Notes: generated by a model not told the origin, from the letters alone. A stretch of DNA of 64,000 nt from JBKPNZ01 sp046732895 (GCA_046732895.1 JBKPNZ010000032.1:19351-83350); one strand, 5' to 3'. Positions 34,433 through 43,526 are shown, counted from the stretch's first letter. Made by a program: numbers and translations.

Positions 34433-35032
34433 ATGAAGCGCATTCTCCTCTCCCTCCTCGGCATCGCGCTCCTGGTGGCTCCTGCGGCGGCCAACGCAAA
34501 GCGGCTCACTTCGGCGGCCGTATGCGGATCCTCGGGCTGCAACAGCTCAAGCCATCCGGCGGCCTTCGTTCCAACGCTTGAGGGTGGTCCGCCGATCGCC
34601 GGGGGTCCAGCTCGGGCGCATCCGTTCTACCGGCTACGGCTCGTCGTGGACGAGGGTCGCGCGAGCGAGTCGATGAAGCTGCTTGTCGTGCCGCAGGGTC
34701 GCTACCTTCGGGGGCCCGACGGAGTCTGGAGGCAGGTTTCCGCCCAGGTGCTCGGCCCGATCACTACGCTCGCCAACGGTCTGCGCCCATTCCCAGCGTC
34801 GCAACTCCCCGGGGTAACGAATTCGCCGCCGCAATCCGACCCTGACATTTCCCGGGCCGCACCGCGCCCGGATCCCATTGGGGGCGGCGCGTCATTCCCC
34901 TGGCTGACAGTCGGATCGGTCGCGGCGGCGCTGCTCTTCGTGGGCCTCGCCGTGGTATTTCGGCGGTCAGGGGGCCTTGCGACGTGGACGAGAACGATCC
35001 GGGGAGCATCAGGACGCCAGGGTCCGCTGTAG
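34433..35032 (+). CDS. Exported protein with C-terminal membrane anchor
   Basis: A 199-residue protein. KRILLSLLGIALLVAPAAAN is a signal peptide, the exported part contains a CGSSGC motif and HPFYRLRLVVDEG, and near the end lies one helix (WLTVGSVAAALLFVGLAVVF) with a basic tail. AAAGGA precedes the ATG. It is divergent from the ECF sigma operon with facing GGAAC elements, so it may be a target of, or signal protein for, that sigma factor. Confidence 0.75.
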   Translation: MKRILLSLLGIALLVAPAAANAKRLTSAAVCGSSGCNSSSHPAAFVPTLEGGPPIAGGPARAHPFYRLRLVVDEGRASESMKLLVVPQGRYLRGPDGVWRQVSAQVLGPITTLANGLRPFPASQLPGVTNSPPQSDPDISRAAPRPDPIGGGASFPWLTVGSVAAALLFVGLAVVFRRSGGLATWTRTIRGASGRQGPL

Positions 35033-35043
35033 GAGCGGGTCCC

Positions 35044-35550
35044 ATGCCGCCTGCGCGCCCGGTTCAGCGGGCTCTGAACGGGCCCATAGGACGCTCGGAG
35101 ATCCCGAGCCGATCCTTTGCGGTACGGAGCCCCCGGCTCGTGGAAGGGGGATATACCTCGTTTCGGGTAATTCGGAAGCTCATGGTGTATCTCAGGCATA
35201 CATCGAACTCGGGCCATCAGGCGATCGAGGGAGTCATCTACGGCGATGCCGGCGGCAGCCCGGGACCGCTCCTGGCGAGCTCGAACGAGCTCACCTTCCA
35301 CAGCACCGACTCTGCCGGCTGGTATGACCTGACGTTCCCCGACCCGGTGACGCTCCAGCCCGGCACGTACTGGATCGGACTGCTCGCCGGTGGAACCTCG
35401 AGGGTCGCGCGGATTTCTTGGGACACCGTTGCCAACAGCCGCGCATCGAACACTCGCGACTTCGCCTCCGGCCCGAGCGACCCCTTTGGCCCGGCAACGA
35501 GCGACGACAAGGACATGTCGCTCTACGCGGTCTACACGCAGCCCGGCTGA
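35044..35550 (+). CDS. Carbohydrate-binding-like beta-sandwich domain protein
   Basis: About 168 residues. The recognisable part runs from RKLMVYLRHTSNSGHQAIEG through VIYGDAGGSPGPLLASSNEL, GWYDLTFPDPVTLQPGTYWI to FASGPSDPFGPATSDDKDMS. This is a beta-sandwich module normally found at the end of secreted actinobacterial proteins. Here it lacks a signal peptide, so the gene may be a truncated remnant. ATG at 35044 has AGGAG eight bases upstream; a GTG at 34984 would overlap the previous gene. Confidence 0.6.
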   Translation: MPPARPVQRALNGPIGRSEIPSRSFAVRSPRLVEGGYTSFRVIRKLMVYLRHTSNSGHQAIEGVIYGDAGGSPGPLLASSNELTFHSTDSAGWYDLTFPDPVTLQPGTYWIGLLAGGTSRVARISWDTVANSRASNTRDFASGPSDPFGPATSDDKDMSLYAVYTQPG

Positions 35551-35554
35551 CGCG

Positions 35555-36739
35555 TCAGTCGTTCCTCTGGACACCGCGGCGAAGCGCGACACCCAACCGG
35601 GCGAGGAACGGGAGCGGATCGTCGGCCGCGAGCCAGTGCCGCTCCCGAATGCCGCGAATTGAACTCACCCATTCGGCGATGGTCAGCTGGCCACTGCGGA
35701 CGCTGGTGGCGGCCACCCTGAAGTCCTCCTCTCGCATCCACTTTCGCCCGGGGCGCAGTGCGGTCGCGGGAACCTCTTGGCCCGTCAGGTCGAGATAGCA
35801 GATGCGGGCGATATCCATCTCGTTGGTCCCCTCGAACAGCCGGAACACTCCGCTCAGGCGAGCGTTGACGTCGAGCAGCTTGTAACGCCCGTCGCGGTCG
35901 TCGTAGCGCCACCCGATTCCAACACACCCGCGATATCCAACTCCGCGCATCAATCGGCGGGTTTGAGCATCGACGGTCTCGTTCGGTACACAGATCGCGA
36001 GCGTGGCTATTCCTGCAGCCGACAGCTGTCGTAGCTTCTTGCCGGTGAACGTGACGTCACGATCCGGATCGGCGCCGAAATATCCATTGCACATCCAAAC
36101 GCTGTCGATATCACCCGGAATGTATTCCTGCAGCACGAGGTTCAATGGCTCCCCACCTGCACCGCGGTCCCCAACCTCCTCAACCAATTCCTGGCGGGAG
36201 CGGATCATCCTTGTTCGTGGCGGGTCGCCCACGTACTTCTCTGCGGCCTTAATAAGGATGGGAAAGTCCGTGCGGGCAAGGAACTCGTCGATCTCGTCGA
36301 AGGAGGCTGGATGGGCAGCGGCGGGCGTGGGAATGTGGTGCTCCTGCGCGAGCAGGTGCATTTCCCACTTGTTCAGCAGGGTGCGGATGACGGGTCGCTC
36401 CGGCTGCGGGAACACGAACTGCTCCCGCAGAGCGTCCGAGTTGCGCTCGATGAATATTGCGATCCAATCGGAGAGCGTGAAGAGAATCGCCGACGTGCCG
36501 TGATCGGCTCGGATCGTCGCGCCGACGTCAAGCAGGAACGACACCAATTCCTCCTCGGAGCGCGAGAAATCCCACCTGATCCTGTTCGCCCAGTAGCGTG
36601 ACGACCAGTCTGGACTGGGCACACCTTCCTGGGCGATGAGGTAGACCCGGATGCCGAGGCGGCCGAGGGTGCGCGCGACCGCGACGGCCGCATCACCCTC
36701 TCGATAGATCACGACTACGGGGACCCGGGAATCGATCAC
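35555..36739 (-). CDS. ATP-grasp ligase (carboxylate-amine ligase type)
   Basis: A 394-residue ATP-grasp enzyme. The N-terminal Rossmann-like part (VPVVVIYREGDAAVAVARTL) is followed by the ATP-binding region FPILIKAAEKYVGDPPRTRM, LVLQEYIPGDIDSVWMCNGY and LLDVNARLSGVFRLF, where the Asp, Asn and Arg bind Mg-ATP. It should join a carboxylate to an amine through an acyl phosphate. GTG at 36739 overlaps the dehydrogenase stop as GTGA, so it is the last gene of the oxidase-dehydrogenase-ligase operon. Base composition is less GC-rich than in flanking genes. The substrate is unknown. Confidence 0.87.
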   Translation of the reverse strand: MIDSRVPVVVIYREGDAAVAVARTLGRLGIRVYLIAQEGVPSPDWSSRYWANRIRWDFSRSEEELVSFLLDVGATIRADHGTSAILFTLSDWIAIFIERNSDALREQFVFPQPERPVIRTLLNKWEMHLLAQEHHIPTPAAAHPASFDEIDEFLARTDFPILIKAAEKYVGDPPRTRMIRSRQELVEEVGDRGAGGEPLNLVLQEYIPGDIDSVWMCNGYFGADPDRDVTFTGKKLRQLSAAGIATLAICVPNETVDAQTRRLMRGVGYRGCVGIGWRYDDRDGRYKLLDVNARLSGVFRLFEGTNEMDIARICYLDLTGQEVPATALRPGRKWMREEDFRVAATSVRSGQLTIAEWVSSIRGIRERHWLAADDPLPFLARLGVALRRGVQRND

Positions 36740-38019
36740 GACGACGGCGAATCCGCTGAGGCGGGTAGGTCTGAAGTGTCGCGTTCGGTGTACCAGTCGA
36801 GCAGGCCCGACATGGTGGAGACTCCGTAGTTCTGCGGAATGGGAACCTCCTTGACGTCGGGCCCTCGGGACCCATCGCCGACGAGATAAGCCTTCTGCAG
36901 CACTGACTGCGCCCACGCGATGACCTTGTCGATGGTAGGAGTCTCGACGGTGGCGATTTCGGCGAGCGCCCGCGTGGCGACCAGCCCGAATGGCACGTCC
37001 TCGCTCAGATACCGATACTGGAAGTCGGGCACGAATGTCCCGGGGCGAATCTCGATCATCGGCGCTCGCCGCGCCTGGATCGGCCCGGTTCGAAAACAGC
37101 TGGCAACACTGCTCGTATCTTCGGTCACGTGGCCGTACGCAGTTCGCAGCCACTCGTGAATCGGCAGGACCGCCGCCTCGAGCTCGAACGCGCCCCCGCT
37201 CTGCGTTTCGAGCGCTCGTGCCGTGGAGACCACATCGTCGGAAAGCCGCTCGACGAGGGCACCCATCTCGTCGCTTGCTTCCGCATAGAGCAGCGGCACG
37301 CGGTCTTCGTTGTACTCCTCTCCACGCCAGGAGTGAAAGTGGGCGTACATCAGACCCGGATGGATTACCTGACCGGGATTACCGATCGTCAGGCCGAGAA
37401 AGCTAGCGGTGGTAACTACGTGGGTTCCGAAGATCTCCGCGATTCGTGCGGCGATGGTCGGCGCGTGACTGGCCGGGAGAGCGGCAAGGACGACCTCCGC
37501 CTTGACCGCGCCGATGTGGACACCCCTCCCGAGGGTTGTCACGCGGGTCGACCACGGCAGCGTCTGGAGGCCGAACACGGTCGAGCGCACGCCCTCACGA
37601 ACCGCTCCGAGCTGCGTCGCCTCAAATTCGAACCCCCCTCGCGTCGGCATGCAGCCAATCACTGTCCCTTCGCTGACGTGCGGTTTGATTCTCCGCAGTA
37701 CGGCGGCATGAGCGAAAGCGGGCACGACGATGATGACCACATCCGTGTCGGGAATGACCTCGGCCGGGTCGGCAGAAATCGTTCGCACGCGGTCCGCGGT
37801 CGCCGTGATCACGCCCGTCGAGCGCACGCCACCGCTCGCCAAACCCTGGCGCAGGAGCTCCGCCTTTTCGTCAGCGCTCACGAGCCAATCGACGACGCCG
37901 CCGAAGTTCTGCGACGCGACGACGGCTAAAGCGTGCGCGGCGTTGCCGCCGCCGCAGATCGTGAGAGATTCCCAGCGGCTGGGGTGCTCGCGTTGTGACC
38001 GGCTCTTTTCACCCCTCAT
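36736..38019 (-). CDS. Octopine/opine-type NAD(P)-dependent dehydrogenase
   Basis: A 427-residue protein of the octopine/nopaline dehydrogenase family. The nucleotide site is TICGGGNAAHALAVV near residue 20, and VVIIVVPAFAHAAVL follows. The C-terminal domain carries IGNPGQVIHPGLM, whose HP histidine matches the family's catalytic His. Such enzymes reductively condense an amino acid with a 2-oxo acid, or run the reverse oxidation. It lies between a FAD amine oxidase and an ATP-grasp ligase, suggesting a modified amino acid product or substrate. Confidence 0.85.
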   Translation of the reverse strand: MRGEKSRSQREHPSRWESLTICGGGNAAHALAVVASQNFGGVVDWLVSADEKAELLRQGLASGGVRSTGVITATADRVRTISADPAEVIPDTDVVIIVVPAFAHAAVLRRIKPHVSEGTVIGCMPTRGGFEFEATQLGAVREGVRSTVFGLQTLPWSTRVTTLGRGVHIGAVKAEVVLAALPASHAPTIAARIAEIFGTHVVTTASFLGLTIGNPGQVIHPGLMYAHFHSWRGEEYNEDRVPLLYAEASDEMGALVERLSDDVVSTARALETQSGGAFELEAAVLPIHEWLRTAYGHVTEDTSSVASCFRTGPIQARRAPMIEIRPGTFVPDFQYRYLSEDVPFGLVATRALAEIATVETPTIDKVIAWAQSVLQKAYLVGDGSRGPDVKEVPIPQNYGVSTMSGLLDWYTERDTSDLPASADSPSS

Positions 38020-38108
38020 CCTGGCTCGCTCCCTTGCACGGTCCTATGTTGAAGCCGAACCTACCGCATGCGGCACAGGCGTGGGACGGGCAACCTGCGC
38101 GACGGGGT

Positions 38109-39218
38109 TCACTCGGAGCGGAACCGGCTCGCGCGGAATGGCGAGACCAACGGGTCGATCTGACCATGGAGGATCTCGGCCGCGAGCGTGCGACCGACGA
38201 CTGGTCCAAGGGTGATCCCGCTATGAGTGACGGCTTCGTAGTACCCGTCGATGTCGCCGGCTTTTCCAATGACAGGGAAACCATCCACAGGGACCGGCCG
38301 GTGCACGACTCGCGTCCCGACCACCGACGCGCCGGCGAGTCGCGGTACCGCCTGCGCCGCGAGCCGTTTCACGTCGTCGCCGAGCTGACCTGAGGCGCGC
38401 CCTCCCTTGCGAAGTTCCGGCTCCACGTTCCGGGCCAAGAGGAACACACGCCGGGCGCCGTCTGGACGGATCGCCATGGCACTCGGATGGATCACCCGAC
38501 CGACGCATTCCCTGTCCGTCTCCACCCAAACGGCGAGTCCTGGGCTGTGCTGCATCCGCAAGACTCGCCCTACGAGGCTGGCGACGCCCGCGGCGCCGGG
38601 TCCCGCGGCGTTCACAAGCCTCTCGACTGGGTAGGTCTCGCCATTCGCGAGCTCGATGGATGACACGGCGGTGCCGGCCGTATCGATCCTCCGCAGCCTG
38701 CTTCCGAATGCCGTCGTCGCGCCCATCTCAACCGCCGCGCCGACCAGTGCCCGGACCAGCTTAGGTCCGTCCACCCACGCCTCCGATGGAAACCACGCCA
38801 CCAATGCTGAAGGAGATGGGAACGCAACGTGTGGCTCGAGCAGCGTTTGCACCCGCCCTGCCTCCCACACCTCCGCCGGATAGCCGCGCGCCCGCAGCTG
38901 TTCGACGGCGTCAACGAGTTCCCCGTCGTCCCGATAGTCCCATCGGAGGTGGCCGGTTGGATTCCACCAACTCGCGCCAGGAAGCTCGTCCACCAAGCGC
39001 TCGTACTGTCTGCACCCAGCGAAGTTCAGGGCAAAGTAGGCCTGGTGATCGGCCTTGGCAGAGGCGTTGACCCACGCCAGGCTGGCGCTCGTGGTGAGTT
39101 CCCCGGGGCGAGCTGCATCCACCATCAGCACGTTCACGCCCTCGCGGGCCAGGTAATAGCCGACGCACGCACCAACGACGCCGCCGCCGATCACCGCGAC
39201 TCGCCCGACATCAGGCAT
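38109..39218 (-). CDS. FAD-dependent amino acid oxidase (DAO family)
   Basis: About 369 residues. The FAD site is RVAVIGGGVVGACVGYYLAR right at the N-terminus, followed by VLMVDAARPGELTTSASLAW. The middle RLVNAAGPGAAGVASLVGR and the ending YYEAVTHSGITLGPVVGRTL are standard for D-amino acid and opine oxidase-like enzymes. It should oxidise a secondary amine or D-amino acid. It leads the operon, 89 nt before the opine-type dehydrogenase. ATG at 39218 lies inside a duplicated 14-bp segment; an ATG at 39230 is an alternative. Confidence 0.85.
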   Translation of the reverse strand: MPDVGRVAVIGGGVVGACVGYYLAREGVNVLMVDAARPGELTTSASLAWVNASAKADHQAYFALNFAGCRQYERLVDELPGASWWNPTGHLRWDYRDDGELVDAVEQLRARGYPAEVWEAGRVQTLLEPHVAFPSPSALVAWFPSEAWVDGPKLVRALVGAAVEMGATTAFGSRLRRIDTAGTAVSSIELANGETYPVERLVNAAGPGAAGVASLVGRVLRMQHSPGLAVWVETDRECVGRVIHPSAMAIRPDGARRVFLLARNVEPELRKGGRASGQLGDDVKRLAAQAVPRLAGASVVGTRVVHRPVPVDGFPVIGKAGDIDGYYEAVTHSGITLGPVVGRTLAAEILHGQIDPLVSPFRASRFRSE

Positions 39219-39257
39219 CGATGACCCCAAGGAACCCCAACGACAGGCATCGATGAC
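39212..39257. repeat. 14-bp direct repeat over the oxidase start
   Basis: CAGGCATCGATGAC occurs at 39212-39225 and again at 39244-39257, 32 bp apart. The first copy contains the start codon of the FAD oxidase (minus strand) and the second an out-of-frame ATG. It looks like a short local duplication of the translation start region. Confidence 0.65.
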
Positions 39258-39346
39258 GCAGGGGACCGACTTGTCGCGAGTGGCGAGCCCTTATGGTGCT
39301 AGCTTGACCTCCCATTGACGGCGAAGCGCAGCTAGACGAGTCCAGC

Positions 39347-40156
39347 ATGTTTCCGCATGATCAAAGTAGTCAGGGTGATCAAAATACTGAGGTCATTCGG
39401 CATCATTGGGACCGCCGGGCTGCCACGTTCGATCAGCGGGCCGGTCACGGTCTGGTCAGTGATGCACAACGCGAAGCGTGGCACGATCTGCTCTCGCGGC
39501 TCGTCGGTCGGGCCCCGCAGCGGGCCCTGGACGTCGGTTGCGGCACTGGCTTCCTCGCGCTCCGGTTAGCCGAACTGGGACATGTCGTCAGCGGGGTCGA
39601 CCTGTCGAGCCAGATGATCGAGCAGGCGCGCGCAAAGGCTGACCAGGCAGCGGTGGAGATCGAGTTCCGCGTCGGCGACGCAGTTCACCTCGACGCCGCT
39701 GACGCAGCGTATGACCTGGTGGTGGCTCGGCACGTCATCTGGAATCTGCCTGACCCTGAACGAGGAGTAGCAGAGTGGCTGCGAGTGCTCCGCCCGGGCG
39801 GGCGCCTTCTGCTGGTCGAGGGGAAGTGGGCGGACAACGAAGAGTTGAAGTCGGCGCTGTCCGCCGGTCGTCCGGCTGCAAAGCTCCCTGCGCGGGTGCT
39901 GGATTGGGCGGCGCTCGTGATTCGCAGCGGCAAGTACCGGACCAAGCTTCTCAACTGGAAATACAGGCGACTCGAGGCAGAGTTGCCGTTCGCCGGTGGA
40001 CCGCCCGCAAGCCAGCTTGTCTCGTTCCTAGAAGCGAATTCGGTCCACGACGTCTGGACGGAGCCGCTCATGGATCCGACGCTGTGGGGCGAGTCGCCAC
40101 AATTTCCGCGGTATGTCGTGACCGGCACGCGCTCGTCGCCGCTCGACGACGAGTGA
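39347..40156 (+). CDS. Class I SAM-dependent methyltransferase
   Basis: A 269-residue methyltransferase. HHWDRRAATFDQRAGHGLVS at the start and RALDVGCGTGFLALRLAELG (SAM motif I) are followed by VSGVDLSSQMIEQAR, and YDLVVARHVIWNLPDP precedes LRVLRPGGRLLLVEG. It belongs to the small-molecule methyltransferases. It is divergent from the oxidase-dehydrogenase-ligase operon across a 128-nt gap, so a shared promoter region and pathway are likely. Target atom and substrate are unknown. Confidence 0.87.
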   Translation: MFPHDQSSQGDQNTEVIRHHWDRRAATFDQRAGHGLVSDAQREAWHDLLSRLVGRAPQRALDVGCGTGFLALRLAELGHVVSGVDLSSQMIEQARAKADQAAVEIEFRVGDAVHLDAADAAYDLVVARHVIWNLPDPERGVAEWLRVLRPGGRLLLVEGKWADNEELKSALSAGRPAAKLPARVLDWAALVIRSGKYRTKLLNWKYRRLEAELPFAGGPPASQLVSFLEANSVHDVWTEPLMDPTLWGESPQFPRYVVTGTRSSPLDDE

Positions 40157-40242
40157 CGCACGGCAGCGAATCGGGCGGGCGCTCGAGGCGTCGCGCTTGA
40201 ACAGGCTTCTGAGTCGGAGCTCTCGAGGATGGCCGGGACAAT

Positions 40243-42105
40243 GTGTCCAGGTTGCACGGCGATCGCAGAACACCGATCGTGCTCACGCGGCGCGGCGTGG
40301 GCGTCGTGCAGGCACTTGCGGGGATTGCCCTCGCCGTGCCGCTGGCCCTCGTCAGCGGCGGTGGTGATCCCGAACCCGACACGGCGTGGCTCTCGATGCA
40401 CGGCAGGCACGCGCTCGAGGCCGCCCCCTGCCCCGCCCGGACGGCGCTTCCGGTGGCCCCGATCTCGGAAACGGAGCTGGACGATGCGAGGGAGGGCCGG
40501 TTCGATGTCTTCGGCCCGCAGCGGACGCGCCTCGTGCCCCCAGTTGAGTGGCAGCGCGACCGCCTGGGGGCGAACCGATACCGGCAGAACCTCCAGAAGC
40601 TGCGCTTCCTTGAGCCACTTCTGCGCTCCTATGCGGATCACGGCGATCTGGACGCATTGAGCCAGGCCACAGCCCTGGTGCTGGACTGGGTCGACCAAAA
40701 CCCCCGGGGCGGCCCGCACACGGCGCCGGACGCCTGGGGCGACAAGGTCGTCGGCGACCGCGTGCCTTACCTCTCCTACACGACTCGCGCCGCGGCCTGC
40801 GAGGGGCTTCTCACACCAGCCGAGGAGCGAGCGCTCCTCGCCTCTCTGTCCAACCACGGCACCTTCCTTGCCGCACCCGCCAACTACATCCCGAACAACC
40901 ACGGCCTGTTCGTCGACCTGGGGCTGCTTCGCCTCACGCGATTCCTCCCGTTCCTCAACGAGTCCTCCCGATGGAGCGAGACCGCGCAGCGGCGCTTCGT
41001 GCACACCCTTCGCGGGCGGCTCGCGCGAGGAGTGTGGCTGGAGCACTCCTCCGCCTACCAGTTCCTCGCCATCCGCTCGCTCGAGGACTTTTCGCGCGTC
41101 CTCGGCGCCGATGCCACGCTCGAGCGCCTTCTTGCCCGCATGCGGACGGCGGCCGGGTGGTTCGTGCGCCCGGACGGGCGCATCACCCAGTTCGGCGACT
41201 CGAACCTCTACCGAGCGCCCGGCTGGGCGGAAGGCGAGGTCTCGGCCGAGGGCGACTCCGCGACCTTCCGCGACGCCGGGTTCGCGTTCGTGCGCGCACC
41301 TGACCCGGACGGCACGCCGGGCTATCTGGCCGTCACTGACGGCTTCCACAACCTAACCCACAAGCACGCGGACGAGCTGAGCTTCGAACTGTACGATCGC
41401 GGGCGCCCGATCGTCTCCGATACGGGCCTTTACGCTAAGGATCCGGGGCCGGAGCGCGACTTCGTCCTCTCCGCCGCCGCCCACAGCGTGCTGACCGTGG
41501 ACGGCGCCTCCTTTCCGATCTCTGATCCCGCCCAGGTGTACGGATCGGGGCTCCTCGCCACCGGAGACGGAGACGGCTGGTTTGCAATCGAGGGATCGAA
41601 TCCGCTGCTTCGCTCCCAGGGTGTCGAGCACCGGCGCCTGTTTCTCTACCGGCCGGGCGAGGCGCTCGTGATCGTGGACCGCGTGGACTCCTCGCTCTCG
41701 CACTCCTACACCCGCTACGTCCAGCTCGCTCCCCAGATCCGGCTCTCCGGCGATGACCACGGCGCGGTGGCCCTGCGAGGGCCGGGCTTCGAGGGTCGAC
41801 TGTCGGATGCCGCGATCGGCAGCCCTGCGGTGCGGGAGGAGGTGCGCGGCTCCAGGCACCCGCTCGCCGGCTTCACCTCACCGGACTTCCGGGAGCTCCG
41901 GCCTCGTTACACCGCGAGCTACGCCGACCAGGCCACCAGCGAGACTAAGGCCCTTGCCCTCTCGCTCTCACCCGCCGAGGTGAGCGTGGTCGCCGCGCGG
42001 ACCTTGGGGACGGGCTGGCGGGTGCGCCTGCGCGCGTCGGGGCAGGAACGCAACCTGACCGTGCGGCGCAGCGGACGCGAGCTGTCGGTCAGCGACGGCG
42101 AGTAG
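40243..42105 (+). CDS. Heparinase II/III family protein
   Basis: A 620-residue protein. One hydrophobic segment near the N-terminus (GVVQALAGIALAVPLALVSG) is a signal or anchor. An alpha/alpha-toroid follows (NYIPNNHGLFVDLGLLRLTR, SSAYQFLAIRSLEDF). The C-terminal beta domain has HNLTHKHADELSFELYDRGR and IVSDTGLYA, the conserved heparinase II/III segment. These enzymes cleave acidic polysaccharides by beta-elimination; close relatives work on exopolysaccharide. The start is GTG at 40243. It is not clearly part of the upstream operon. Confidence 0.85.
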   Translation: MSRLHGDRRTPIVLTRRGVGVVQALAGIALAVPLALVSGGGDPEPDTAWLSMHGRHALEAAPCPARTALPVAPISETELDDAREGRFDVFGPQRTRLVPPVEWQRDRLGANRYRQNLQKLRFLEPLLRSYADHGDLDALSQATALVLDWVDQNPRGGPHTAPDAWGDKVVGDRVPYLSYTTRAAACEGLLTPAEERALLASLSNHGTFLAAPANYIPNNHGLFVDLGLLRLTRFLPFLNESSRWSETAQRRFVHTLRGRLARGVWLEHSSAYQFLAIRSLEDFSRVLGADATLERLLARMRTAAGWFVRPDGRITQFGDSNLYRAPGWAEGEVSAEGDSATFRDAGFAFVRAPDPDGTPGYLAVTDGFHNLTHKHADELSFELYDRGRPIVSDTGLYAKDPGPERDFVLSAAAHSVLTVDGASFPISDPAQVYGSGLLATGDGDGWFAIEGSNPLLRSQGVEHRRLFLYRPGEALVIVDRVDSSLSHSYTRYVQLAPQIRLSGDDHGAVALRGPGFEGRLSDAAIGSPAVREEVRGSRHPLAGFTSPDFRELRPRYTASYADQATSETKALALSLSPAEVSVVAARTLGTGWRVRLRASGQERNLTVRRSGRELSVSDGE

Positions 42106-42278
42106 AGACGCGAGGTTCCTCCCTGAACCAACCGCGCTATGCCTGCTGCGGGCTGATCGACGCGCCGCTCTCCTCGACCATCTCGCGCGTCCGTCCGCGG
42201 CGCGGCAGCCACCGCCTCTCTACCCTGCGTCCCAGGGCAGAAACGGTTCGTCGCCGCCCTCGGAGCCGCTGCGGCACA

Positions 42279-43475
42279 ATGCGCCCGCCCTTGGCCGCGC
42301 CCGCCCGCCCCATTCCTGCACCATCGTCACACGCGCACGACTCGCCGCGTTCGATCTTCGTCCGTTTTCTGAAGTTCGGCGCTCTCGCCTGGGGCGGACC
42401 GGCAGCGCAGATCGCGATGATCAAGCACGAGTGTGTCGACGAGGAGGGGTGGGTATCCGAGGCGGCCTTCAAGAAGACACTCGCCGTCTTCCAGATCCTG
42501 CCCGGGCCCGAGGCCCATGAGCTGTGCGTCTATTTCGGGCGGATTCGCGGCGGCAAGCTGGGTGCGTTCCTCGCCGGTCTCGGTTTCATGCTGCCGGGTT
42601 TCGTCTTGATGCTGGCCTTATCCATCCTCTACGTCGAGGCCAACCTGGCTGGACACCTGGACGAGTTGTTCTACGGCCTGACCGCCGCGGTCGGCGCGGT
42701 TGTCGCTCGAGCCGTCGTCCGCCTCAGTCGCACCTTCGTCACCGACGTCCCGCTGGCGCTGATAGCCCTCGCCGGCTTCGCCCTTACGCAGGCGGTTGAC
42801 GCGAGCTTCGTCCTGGTGTTGCTCGGCGCCGGGCTGGCCTACGAGTTGTGGACGAACGCCGGTGGGTGGACTCGGCGCGCGCATTCCTTCTCCCTCGGAC
42901 CGGCGGTGCTCGTCGTCCTTGCGAGTGCGATCACGGTCTCCCTGACCGCGGCGATCTTCTGGGAGGGACTGAAGGCCGGCCTCCTGACCTTCGGCGGGGC
43001 GTTCACCGTGATCCCCTTCCTGCAGCAGAGCTCGGTGGATGTCCATCACTGGCTGACAAACGGTCAGTTCGTCGACGGTCTGGCGATGAGTGGCGTCCTG
43101 CCGGCCCCGCTGATCATCTTCTCGACCTTCGTCGGCTACGTAGCGGGCGGGCTGACCGGCGCGCTCGTCATGACGCTCGGGATCTTCCTTCCGGCGTTCG
43201 TCTTCCCGATCTTCTTTCACCGCCAGCTGGTCGCTGTGGCCGAGAACGTGCGGCTGCACCCCTTCCTGCTCGGAGTCGCCGCCGGAGTCATCGGCCTGAT
43301 CGCCGCGGTGACCGTTCAGATCGTGGACACCAGCGTCGTGGACGTTCCCACCGCGCTCCTTGCGATCGGTGCGTTCCTCGCGCTCAACCGCTGGCACGGC
43401 AAGCTCACCGTGGTCTACGTCGTCGTCGGATGCGGCCTGATCGGGGCAGCACTCCAGCTCACCGGGGCGGTCTGA
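42279..43475 (+). CDS. chrA: Chromate transporter (CHR family)
   Basis: A 398-residue membrane protein with two CHR domains. The first has FLKFGALAWGGPAAQIAMI and ILPGPEAHELCVYFGRIRGG, and the second LKAGLLTFGGAFTVIPFLQQ and MSGVLPAPLIIFSTFVGYVA. ChrA exports chromate, possibly as a sulfate analogue; some relatives have other anion substrates. The 173-nt gap before it shows no gene. It is convergent with a SnoaL-like gene, with two small palindromes between them. Confidence 0.9.
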   Translation: MRPPLAAPARPIPAPSSHAHDSPRSIFVRFLKFGALAWGGPAAQIAMIKHECVDEEGWVSEAAFKKTLAVFQILPGPEAHELCVYFGRIRGGKLGAFLAGLGFMLPGFVLMLALSILYVEANLAGHLDELFYGLTAAVGAVVARAVVRLSRTFVTDVPLALIALAGFALTQAVDASFVLVLLGAGLAYELWTNAGGWTRRAHSFSLGPAVLVVLASAITVSLTAAIFWEGLKAGLLTFGGAFTVIPFLQQSSVDVHHWLTNGQFVDGLAMSGVLPAPLIIFSTFVGYVAGGLTGALVMTLGIFLPAFVFPIFFHRQLVAVAENVRLHPFLLGVAAGVIGLIAAVTVQIVDTSVVDVPTALLAIGAFLALNRWHGKLTVVYVVVGCGLIGAALQLTGAV

Positions 43476-43484
43476 CCGGCGCTA

Positions 43485-43502
43485 CCGCTCCATGCAAAGC
43501 GG
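43485..43502. repeat. 18-bp palindrome, copy 1 (variant)
   Basis: CCGCT-CCATGCAA-AGCGG keeps the CCATGCAAAGCG core of the other copies but has lost part of the left arm. It lies between the convergent ChrA and SnoaL-like genes. A second related hairpin (CGCTT/AAGCG, 43508-43525) follows at once. Confidence 0.7.
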
Positions 43503-43526
43503 ATAGCCGCTTCTCGTCCAAAGCGA

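Noticed and set aside
34984..35043. GTG start for the beta-sandwich protein inside the previous gene
   Set aside because: The ATG at 35044 has a proper ribosome site and avoids a 49-bp overlap; the extra residues show no signal peptide.
37620..37640. TTCGAA-containing stretch resembling a tRNA T-loop
   Set aside because: It lies inside the opine-type dehydrogenase gene and no acceptor or anticodon arm can be formed around it.
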